Shown one piece after another: positions 22,362 to 29,016 of a DNA stretch of 46,393 nt. The DNA comes from Pseudomonas cannabina. Lineage in GTDB: Bacteria; Pseudomonadota; Gammaproteobacteria; Pseudomonadales; Pseudomonadaceae. The notes beneath the pieces were generated by a model, which was not told the DNA's origin, did no database searches, and worked only from the letters and a program-made list of their open reading frames with translations. The DNA lies in assembly GCF_900100365.1 (NCBI RefSeq), contig NZ_FNKU01000004.1, forward strand, positions 1-46,393. Reading direction: 5' to 3'. Position numbers and translations under genes: made by a program. Within the stretch, counting starts at the first letter, position 1, and each line of letters begins with the position of its first letter.

Positions 22362-24527
22362 TTACGCGCGCGTGGGTTTGCGACTGAACACGAATTCCAG
22401 CTTGGCTTCGTGATTGAGCTTCAGGGCCGCTTCAAAGGACTTGCCGGTTTTCTTGCTGTGAAAACCCTTCAGCACGCCGGTCTTGCCATTCGTCAGCAGC
22501 GCCTCGATCTGGCCGGGCGACAGCATCTTGCCGCTGACTTCCGGATGGAACTTGAAAGCGCAGGCGCGACAGCCGATCACTCGCGGGGTGACGGCCAGTT
22601 CACCGCCGCACATGGGGCACTGAGCGTTCAGGCTGTCCAATATCGGCTTACCATCACCTTGCACGTTGCCCAGATCGACGTTATGCACCTGGTGGGCAAT
22701 GAAGTCCTCCAGTTCGTCCAGGAACGCGTCTACGGTCAGTTCACCGGCCTCGATCATCTGTTGCTGTTCATGCCAGAGCGCGGTCATGTCCGGCGTGGTG
22801 GCAATCGCTGGCAATGCGGCGATGAACTCCAGCCCCAACTGGGTGGGGATCAGTTTTTTCTTCTCTACCGCGTAAAAACCACGTTCCTGAAGCTTGGCCA
22901 GCATCGCGGCGCGGGTCGCCGGGGTGCCGATGCCGCCGTTCTCGCCTTTCTTGCCCTGGTCGCGGTCGATCAGCAGCTGCTTGATGCGTGGGTCTTGCAC
23001 GTACTTGGCGACCCTCTGCAGGTCCTTGAGCAACGTGGCCTCGGTGTACAGCGGCAAGGGTTTGGTCTTTTCCTTGGCGACCGTAATGCCGTCGCATACC
23101 CCGGCGTCACCGACTTTCAGATCCGCCAGCGCATCGAAGGGACTCGCAACCTCGGCAGCGTCCGATGCGTCTTCGTCTTGCTCGTTCTCTTCAGTGACCT
23201 GCGCCGTCCAGCCGGGCTGCGTCACTTTGGTGGAGCGCGCAACGAAGGTGTGGCCGTTCACGCCAAACTTCACCTCGGCACTGAGGTAACGCTTCTCGGG
23301 CAAAAACTGCGCGACATAGCGTTTGACGATGGCCAAGTACACGGCGCGTTCATCGTCACTCAGCTGGGCAATGTCGATCTTCACTGCCGTGGGGATGATC
23401 GCGGTGTGGGCCGAGACCTTGCTGTCGTCGAAAGCCCGGCTTTTACGTTCCGAATTCACCTCGCTGAACATCCCGGCCAGGTCGGGCAGAGCTTCGCTCA
23501 GCAGGCTTAAGGTCTGCGGAGCCTCGGCAAACTGCTCATCGGACAGGTAACTGCAATCAGACCGGTTGTAGGTAATGGCCTTGTACTTCTCGCGCAGTGC
23601 CTGGGTCAGGGCCAGGGTTTTCTCGGCATCGATGCTGTGGGTCTTGCTCATGTACACCTGAAGGTCGAGCAACGCGAACGGCAAAGGTGCCGCCGTTTGC
23701 TTCTCTTCCACACGCGCCTCGATCACGTCTGCGGGCTTCATTCGGCACGCATCAGCCACTTGAGTGGCATACGCCTCGTCGATGATGCGGTTCTTGTCAT
23801 CGAGCGGGGCATCCGCGGCCACCACGAGGCGGCCCTGCGCACGACTGCTACCAAAGCCCAGGCTTGCCGCAACCGTGTAGTAAAACGCGCTGGCGTGGCT
23901 TTTGTTGGCCAGATAGCGGTTCACGATCAGCCCCAGGATCGGGGTCTGCACGCGGCCTACTGACAACACGCCTTTGACGCCCTTGGCCCTACCGGCCAGG
24001 GTGCAGGCGCGGGTCATGTTGAAGCCGTACAGCTGGTCACCGATGCTGCGGGCCAGAGCTTTCTGAAACAGGCCGTAAAACTCGCTGTTGTCGCGCAGGC
24101 CTTCCAGCGCTTTGCGGGCAGCATTGGCGTTCATGTCGTTGATCAGGATGCGTTTGACCGGCGCGGTGTTGCCGAAATGCACCAGGACCTCGTCGACCAG
24201 CAGCTGGCCTTCGTCGTCCGGATCACCGGCGTGGACGATTTCCGAAGCGCGACCGATCAGCTGCTGGACAATGCTCAGCTGGTCCTTGGTGCGTGCGATG
24301 GGCTGGTATTTGGCCGGGCGCAGTTTCAGGGGCAGGTCGGCCTGAACCCAGTTTTTATAATCGGGGTTGTGCACCTCGGGCGGGGCCAGTTCGAGCAGGT
24401 GGCCCACGCACCAGGTGACGATATCGTTGCTGCCGCACTCGAAATAGCCGTCCTTGCGTATGACGGTGCCCAGCGCTTCGGCAATGACCTGGCCCAGGGC
24501 AGGCTTTTCCGCAATGAATACTCGCAT
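22362..24527 (-). CDS. topB: DNA topoisomerase III
   Basis: A 721-residue type IA topoisomerase, typical of conjugative plasmids (TraE in RP4). The Toprim domain begins MRVFIAEKPALGQVIAEALG and includes HAGDPDDEGQLLVDEVL. SVGRVQTPILGLIVNRY follows, the active-site tyrosine lies in ITYNRSDCSYLSDEQF, and the C-terminus has a CPMCGGELAV...CRACAF zinc finger. It probably decatenates or unwinds transfer intermediates. AAGGAGAACACC precedes the ATG. Intact and of normal length. Confidence 0.95.
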   Translation of the reverse strand: MRVFIAEKPALGQVIAEALGTVIRKDGYFECGSNDIVTWCVGHLLELAPPEVHNPDYKNWVQADLPLKLRPAKYQPIARTKDQLSIVQQLIGRASEIVHAGDPDDEGQLLVDEVLVHFGNTAPVKRILINDMNANAARKALEGLRDNSEFYGLFQKALARSIGDQLYGFNMTRACTLAGRAKGVKGVLSVGRVQTPILGLIVNRYLANKSHASAFYYTVAASLGFGSSRAQGRLVVAADAPLDDKNRIIDEAYATQVADACRMKPADVIEARVEEKQTAAPLPFALLDLQVYMSKTHSIDAEKTLALTQALREKYKAITYNRSDCSYLSDEQFAEAPQTLSLLSEALPDLAGMFSEVNSERKSRAFDDSKVSAHTAIIPTAVKIDIAQLSDDERAVYLAIVKRYVAQFLPEKRYLSAEVKFGVNGHTFVARSTKVTQPGWTAQVTEENEQDEDASDAAEVASPFDALADLKVGDAGVCDGITVAKEKTKPLPLYTEATLLKDLQRVAKYVQDPRIKQLLIDRDQGKKGENGGIGTPATRAAMLAKLQERGFYAVEKKKLIPTQLGLEFIAALPAIATTPDMTALWHEQQQMIEAGELTVDAFLDELEDFIAHQVHNVDLGNVQGDGKPILDSLNAQCPMCGGELAVTPRVIGCRACAFKFHPEVSGKMLSPGQIEALLTNGKTGVLKGFHSKKTGKSFEAALKLNHEAKLEFVFSRKPTRA

Positions 24528-24563
24528 GGTGTTCTCCTTGTCAGGCTTGTCAGGATCTGGGGC

Positions 24564-24926
24564 TTAGCCCCGGACCTTGCCGAACTTGTCGTTGATTTTT
24601 TGGGTGTAGCTCTGATCAGCACCGGGGCAGCTGTTGAGGTAGTCCTGGCGCGCCGTGGCGGTCTGGCTCCATTTGATGTTCCCGTGCTTCTTGACCAGGA
24701 TGCTGAAGTAGTCCTGCTCGGCGCTGCGGCACTCGCTGCCACCGCTGTTGCCGGTGAACTTGCCGTAGAGGCACAGCACGGACTTGCACGGGTCACCGGC
24801 GAAGGCCGAGCCACTGCCCATCAGGCACACTGCGAACAGTGCGCAGAGCAGCGTTTTGCCGCGACCGGGCACGGCGTTGCCAGCGACATGACCCTGGCGG
24901 TCAGCCGTTTTGCTGAAGGTATTCAT
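24564..24926 (-). CDS. TrbM/KikA-like periplasmic protein
   Basis: About 120 residues from ATG 24926, with GCAGGAGCAACAC before it. A signal peptide (TLLCALFAVCLMGSGSAFA) ends near residue 44. The mature part, GDPCKSVLCLYGKFTGNSGG, SECRSAEQDYFSI, LNSCPGAD and INDKFGKVRG, has the cysteine pattern of the TrbM family. TrbM is a periplasmic component of RP4-type mating systems with a poorly defined role. It lies between topB and the coupling-protein ATPase gene. Confidence 0.8.
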   Translation of the reverse strand: MNTFSKTADRQGHVAGNAVPGRGKTLLCALFAVCLMGSGSAFAGDPCKSVLCLYGKFTGNSGGSECRSAEQDYFSILVKKHGNIKWSQTATARQDYLNSCPGADQSYTQKINDKFGKVRG

Positions 24927-24966
24927 GTGTTGCTCCTGCAAGCGTTTGGATGTGCCAGTGGGGGGA

Positions 24967-26649
24967 CTACATCGTTTCGGGGGTATCGTCAGCCTGCGCA
25001 GGCTCGGGATCCGGCTCGACCTCAACTGGCGGTGCCTTGTCCGTTGCGGCCTTAGCCACTTCGATTGCCTGAGCGTTGGTGTCTCTGGGATTCCAGCGCT
25101 GCCGTTGTTCGGCCTGCATGGGCTTGGTGTCTGCCACTGCCACCTTGGCTTCGACGGTGCGCACCGGTACGGTTAACGCGTCGATTTTGGAAGCATCGCC
25201 ACTCGGCACATCGGGCGTCGGCATACCCGCTCGCTCTTTGAACACGGGTTCTTCGTACCAGAAGATTTTCCGGGCTCGGATGTTGGCAGCGGGCGTCGTC
25301 TTTGTGGCTTCCACAAAAATCAGCTCTTCGCCGTAAGGCAGGGCGCTGACCTCCTGCGGCAACAGCAACGGTCGGGGCTGTTCGCTGTAACTGTCTGTTT
25401 GACCTCGAGCACCGATTTCATGCTTCTGTCTGTTCAACGACTGGTTATGGACGCGCACCGTTGTGTTACCCAGGCGCGTGCTGTACTCCTTGGCCAGCTC
25501 GACATTGCCGGTGCCGTAGACGATTTCGATGTGAAAGGCCTGCATGATGCCGTTGCCAGCCTCCCGGCCATACGTGCGCTCGCTGCGTAGCTGGTCCTTG
25601 CCCTGAAAAATGATGATGTAGCGAAGGCCTGCACCGCGTGTCAGCGCCGGGGCCATTTCCATGATCTCGATACGGCCCATGACCGCGATTTCGTCGATCA
25701 CGAACAACACCTGATACTTGAGTATCAACGTGCCGTCTGCGCAATGACCACCCTGCTCGGGCATCACATCGGTGTTCTGCTGAATGGCCTGAGTGAAGAA
25801 CAGGTTCATCAGCGGGCCGTATTTCTTGATGGCGTTACCGGTCACGCAAAAGTAGATGCTGATCTTCTCCTTACGCAGCTTGGTGAAGTCAATGTCGGTG
25901 TCTGAGACTGCCCAGGCCACCGTTTTCTCGGCATACATGGACAAGGCACCGCGCAGGATATCGACGGTGGTGGACCATCCGCTGCTCTTGTTCTTCGAGG
26001 CCTCGAACACGCCATTGAGCTCTCGAAGGGTTTCCACTGACAGCGCGTTGGGGCCAGTGCTGTGTTGCTCGATGGCTTGCTGCGCCCACACACCGAGCCC
26101 GGTGCCCAGTGACGCCACCTCATAGGCCTGGGGCAAGGTCAGCTTCATACCATTGAGCTTCATGCCTTCCATTTCCATCAGGTACAGCAAGATGGCCGCA
26201 AACACGTTGGCAGCCTTGTTGTACCACTCCTGGTTCTTGGGGTTGTCCGAGACGAACAGCACACCCGCCAGCGTGCGTATCTGCCCCAAGCGGTACAGCG
26301 GGTCGCGGCTGAGTGCACTCAGCGGGTTCCAGCGGTGCGTCTCCAGAAGCTCCGGCGAAAAGCGGTAGACCTTGTGTCCGGCTGCGGCCCGAAAACCTGC
26401 CGTGTCCCTCCAGTTTTCAAATTTGGGGTCGTTCACCACCACCGAATCGGGGTAGCTCAATAGATTGGGGGTAACGACTCCCACCGTTTTGCCGGTGCCA
26501 GGGGGCGCGGCCAGCATGACGAATGTCTGGCCATAGCTGGCTAAAAAGGTGTCCTTGGTGGGGTGCTTGCCAATGAGGATCGCGGGATGCTCCTCGATCC
26601 GTTCTTGGGGATTGTCCGGGCTGATGGGTTTGGATTTAGCTCTGGCCAT
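24967..26649 (-). CDS. virD4: type IV coupling protein, ATPase part (VirD4/TraG), without its membrane segment
   Basis: 560 residues. The Walker A motif PPGTGKTVGVV is at residues 49-59, followed by PNLLSYPDSVVVNDPKFENW and HRWNPLSAL. Walker B is VLFVIDEIAVMG, followed by IIIFQGKDQLRSERTYG. VirD4 proteins link the relaxosome to the secretion channel and normally begin with two transmembrane helices. Here the protein begins MARAKSKPISPDNPQERIEE and has none. The missing piece is at 31869-32234, more than 5 kb upstream, as a separate gene. The start overlaps the lipoprotein stop (TGATG). A truncated second copy of its beginning lies at 28471-28671. Whether the two parts work together is unknown. 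Confidence 0.88.
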   Translation of the reverse strand: MARAKSKPISPDNPQERIEEHPAILIGKHPTKDTFLASYGQTFVMLAAPPGTGKTVGVVTPNLLSYPDSVVVNDPKFENWRDTAGFRAAAGHKVYRFSPELLETHRWNPLSALSRDPLYRLGQIRTLAGVLFVSDNPKNQEWYNKAANVFAAILLYLMEMEGMKLNGMKLTLPQAYEVASLGTGLGVWAQQAIEQHSTGPNALSVETLRELNGVFEASKNKSSGWSTTVDILRGALSMYAEKTVAWAVSDTDIDFTKLRKEKISIYFCVTGNAIKKYGPLMNLFFTQAIQQNTDVMPEQGGHCADGTLILKYQVLFVIDEIAVMGRIEIMEMAPALTRGAGLRYIIIFQGKDQLRSERTYGREAGNGIMQAFHIEIVYGTGNVELAKEYSTRLGNTTVRVHNQSLNRQKHEIGARGQTDSYSEQPRPLLLPQEVSALPYGEELIFVEATKTTPAANIRARKIFWYEEPVFKERAGMPTPDVPSGDASKIDALTVPVRTVEAKVAVADTKPMQAEQRQRWNPRDTNAQAIEVAKAATDKAPPVEVEPDPEPAQADDTPETM

Positions 26650-26882
26650 CAGCGGCTCCCGGCTTGACGCTGAAGCGCCTGTTCGTTGTTGCTTTGCTGC
26701 TGAAGATCAGCCTGGAGTTTTTGCAGCTCGATGGACTGCTGCTGGTTGGCCTGGATCTGCTTGAGCGAGGCGCTGATGACTTCGAGCTGGTTCGTCTGTT
26801 GATCTAGCTGTGACTGAGTCGCGCAGCCAGTCAGGGACAGCATGAATACTGCGGACAGGGTCAGTGCGGTACGTACATTCAT
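26649..26882 (-). CDS. coiled-coil lipoprotein, copy 1
   Basis: About 77 residues from MNVRTALTLSAVFMLSLTGC. The lipobox LTGC ends a signal peptide and the cysteine near residue 20 would be lipidated. The remainder (QLDQQTNQLEVISASLKQIQ, then ANQQQSIELQKLQADLQQQS) is a Gln-rich coiled coil. It may anchor a partner of the secretion channel in the outer membrane. It is coupled to the VirD4 ATPase gene. A near-identical copy lies at 28671-28904 with the same upstream leader repeat. Confidence 0.75.
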   Translation of the reverse strand: MNVRTALTLSAVFMLSLTGCATQSQLDQQTNQLEVISASLKQIQANQQQSIELQKLQADLQQQSNNEQALQRQAGSR

Positions 26883-26900
26883 CGTCATATTTCCTTTGAG

Positions 26901-26988
26901 TAGGCACAGCCAAACGCCAGGCGGCTGGTAGCTGACTGTGTGGCGTTGCATGGGGAGGGTCTGAAAATGCGGGTGTATCAGGGGGCGA
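26901..26988 (-). repeat. leader repeat R, copy c
   Basis: About 88 bp shared with 28923-29011 and 31456-31541. It contains the inverted repeat AACGCCA (26913-26919) and TGGCGTT (26941-26947). It fills the gap between the end of an upstream gene and the ribosome site of lipoprotein copy 1, so it is a 5' leader, possibly an attenuator or RNA-processing site. Confidence 0.8.
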
Positions 26989-26997
26989 TGTGGCTAT

Positions 26998-27291
26998 TTA
27001 TTTGCGCAGTCCCCGCAATAATCCGAGTAGCAATTGATCGGCATCCATACCGTGGTTTTCCTTAGCGAACTTACGGCGTGGATCATCTGCTTGGTCCGCA
27101 GCCAGTTGCTCCAGATTGGCCTGGTCTTCGCTGCGCATCTCCTGCGCGTCGCCGCCGGTTGTCAGCAAATACTCCAGCGCTGCGGCTGGAATATCTTCAG
27201 GCTCTGCGAACCGGCATTCCCATTCGCTGCGTATCTCCTGTTCATCGCTTCCGGTGGCGTCACTTTTTGCTAACACTTTTTCGGTGGTCAT
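26998..27291 (-). CDS. chimeric small ORF (GHKL protein tail fragments)
   Basis: 97 residues. The first 12 (MTTEKVLAKSDA) and the upstream 20 bp match the beginning of the ORF at 31556-31822. The rest, TGSDEQEIRSEWEC and then two blocks ending DDPRRKFAKENH, matches the C-terminal tail of the GHKL protein at 29017-31443 (TGSDEQEIRSEWEC, DDPRRKLAKEYH). It looks like the product of recombination that joined the start of one gene to the tail of another. MITE-A copy 3 lies 19 bp before it. It may be expressed, but no independent function can be proposed. Confidence 0.55.
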   Translation of the reverse strand: MTTEKVLAKSDATGSDEQEIRSEWECRFAEPEDIPAAALEYLLTTGGDAQEMRSEDQANLEQLAADQADDPRRKFAKENHGMDADQLLLGLLRGLRK

Positions 27292-27309
27292 CTTAATATT
27301 TCCTCTTAG

Positions 27310-27408
27310 GGAGACGCTGATTTATTCTAAAACCCAGCTGTTGCCCCCTTATAAATCAAGGCCTCCAGAGCGTTGCAGGGACGAACAATCGAATAAATCA
27401 GCGCCTCC
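27310..27408 (-). mobile_element. MITE-A copy 3 (99 bp)
   Basis: Reverse-orientation copy of the 712-810 element with ends GGAGACGCTG and CAGCGCCTCC. It is flanked by TTAG on both sides (27306-27309 and 27409-27412), a clean 4-bp target duplication. It lies between the chimeric ORF and the 338-residue gene, 11 bp from the latter's stop. Confidence 0.9.
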
Positions 27409-27418
27409 TTAGGGTTTG

Positions 27419-28435
27419 TTAAAAGGTTTCATAGCGATCTACCCTCAAGCCAGGACTGAACTTGACCAATGCGTCGAGGCGTAAAGCAACTGCCGCCGCC
27501 ATGGCTAGCGCCTCAGACATATCGGGTACCCAGGGGGTGATGTCGTTCAATTCATAAGGTTGACCCGCCATGAAGGTAAGTGAAAAACTTCCCTCTGCGC
27601 CGTCCAAATCAAAGGCCAGATACTCGCCTCCCTTGAACCGGTACGGATGAAGGCAAGCGGTGATCTGTCCCTTGATCGCCAGCCGCGCTTGATTTGAAAT
27701 GTCTTCGATCCACATTTCAACATGCTCTAGATATGAGTTATTGCCATTCATATCCAAGCGGCTCACCTCCATGCTATCTGCACAACAGGATTGCTCGATG
27801 TGTATGGCTTCCCCAATGTGGTCGCCAAAAGCGAGTTCCAGCCACGAATCATTGGCGCTTTCCAGCGTTACGATATCGTGGTCCCTTTTTAAGGCATTGA
27901 TGATCCATCGCGTCCAGGGTTGACACACCTCGCTCACAGGCTGCGCTGCTTTGAGATGGGCCAGCGCTTCATACGCTTCATCCATCAACGGTCGATAACC
28001 TGGCAGGGCATCGAAGCGATAGCCTAAAGGAGCGCCTTCGAACTCAGCGAAACAGGTCAGACTTAACCCTAGCCCGCTTAACGGTCCAGAATACGGTTCA
28101 TTCGTCTCAAAGCCCCCCTCTACCATCCAATCACCCAACGCATCATCATGTTCGGGCGCTGCCACTGGGACGATCTGACACGCCAAGCGCTGCTTTAATG
28201 CGTAGACCTCGCTGTGTAAGAAATCTCGAATTTCGTTTTCGGTTCTTCTGAAAAATTCCTTTTCGCCTGCCTGCATCGCATCCTCTGCCGATAAGCAGGC
28301 TAGTCCCCCTTCTTTGCCGCAAACATAAAAAAACCAGAGTCCAGACGCCGAAAATTCTCCATCTTGAGCAGTGTCGAATTCGTCGGAGGTTCCAACAAAA
28401 ATTGCTGGGTTAGTCGTGTGCTTGATGATTGTCAT
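27419..28435 (-). CDS. hypothetical protein, 338 residues
   Basis: A soluble, acidic protein beginning MTIIKHTTNPAIFVGTSDEF and ending LVKFSPGLRVDRYETF. There is no signal peptide, membrane segment or motif that I recognise. Segments such as SWLELAFGDHIGEAIHIEQS and GGEYLAFDLDGAEGSFSLTF suggest a mixed alpha/beta fold. It is inserted between the truncated virD4 copy and MITE-A copy 3, so it lies in the rearranged zone and is probably cargo not required for transfer. An immunity, toxin or adaptation role is possible but unsupported. Confidence 0.7.
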   Translation of the reverse strand: MTIIKHTTNPAIFVGTSDEFDTAQDGEFSASGLWFFYVCGKEGGLACLSAEDAMQAGEKEFFRRTENEIRDFLHSEVYALKQRLACQIVPVAAPEHDDALGDWMVEGGFETNEPYSGPLSGLGLSLTCFAEFEGAPLGYRFDALPGYRPLMDEAYEALAHLKAAQPVSEVCQPWTRWIINALKRDHDIVTLESANDSWLELAFGDHIGEAIHIEQSCCADSMEVSRLDMNGNNSYLEHVEMWIEDISNQARLAIKGQITACLHPYRFKGGEYLAFDLDGAEGSFSLTFMAGQPYELNDITPWVPDMSEALAMAAAVALRLDALVKFSPGLRVDRYETF

Positions 28436-28470
28436 AATCGTATTCTCTTGTTTCCTCTAAGCATGCTTAA

Positions 28471-28671
28471 TCACATACGCTGTATGGAATCCTTGATGGG
28501 ATCGTGGACGACAACCGAATCGGGATAACGGAGCAAATTAGGAATCACCACCCCTACGGGCTTGCCGGAACCTGGCGGAGCAGCCACCAGAAACGAATCC
28601 TCCGCGGGGTGCTCCTCGATCCGTGCTTGGGGATTGTCCGGGCTGATGGGTTTCGATTTAGCCTTGCCCAT
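28471..28671 (-). pseudogene. truncated second copy of the virD4 start
   Basis: It begins MGKAKSKPISPDNPQARIEE, the same as the intact ATPase gene at 26649, but has an internal loss of about 20 residues (EEHPA joins EDSFLVAAPP). Walker A has changed to PPGSGKPVGVV (Thr to Pro), and it breaks off after YPDSVVVHDP. It is a non-functional duplicate. With the upstream lipoprotein copy and leader repeat it shows that a block of at least 500 bp was duplicated. Confidence 0.88.
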
Positions 28672-28904
28672 CAGCGGCCCCCTGCTTGACGCTGAAGCGT
28701 CTGTTCGTTGTTGCTTTGCTGCTGAAGATCAGCCTGGAGTTTTTGCAGCTCGATGGACTGCTGCTGGTTGGCCTGTATCTGCTTGAGCGAGGCGCTGATG
28801 ACTTCGAGCTGGTTCGTCTGTCGATCAAGCTGTGACTGAGTCGCGCAGCCGGTCAGTGACAGCATGAACACAGCGGACAGGGTCAGTGTGATTCGAACGT
28901 TCAT
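28671..28904 (-). CDS. coiled-coil lipoprotein, copy 2
   Basis: About 77 residues, MNVRITLTLSAVFMLSLTGC, nearly identical to the copy at 26649-26882 apart from a few changes (for example ITL for TAL, and a GGR end). The lipobox and Gln-rich coiled coil are preserved. It is preceded by leader repeat R copy b and coupled to the truncated virD4 remnant. Because the reading frame is intact it could still be expressed. Confidence 0.75.
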   Translation of the reverse strand: MNVRITLTLSAVFMLSLTGCATQSQLDRQTNQLEVISASLKQIQANQQQSIELQKLQADLQQQSNNEQTLQRQAGGR

Positions 28905-28922
28905 CGTGATATTTCCTTTGAG

Positions 28923-29011
28923 TAGGCACAGCCAAACGCCAGGCGGCTGGTAGCTGACTGTGTGGCGTTGCATTGGGGATGGTCTGAAAATGCAGGTGTA
29001 TCAGGCGGCGA
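28923..29011 (-). repeat. leader repeat R, copy b
   Basis: Near-identical to 26901-26988 with a few substitutions and one extra base. It lies between the end of the GHKL gene and lipoprotein copy 2, so copies a and b bracket the GHKL gene as direct repeats. Confidence 0.8.
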
Positions 29012-29016
29012 GGCGG

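Noticed and set aside
22410..23510. Long plus-strand frame opposite topB
   Set aside because: An antisense shadow of a GC-rich gene; composition and lack of motifs show that it is not coding.
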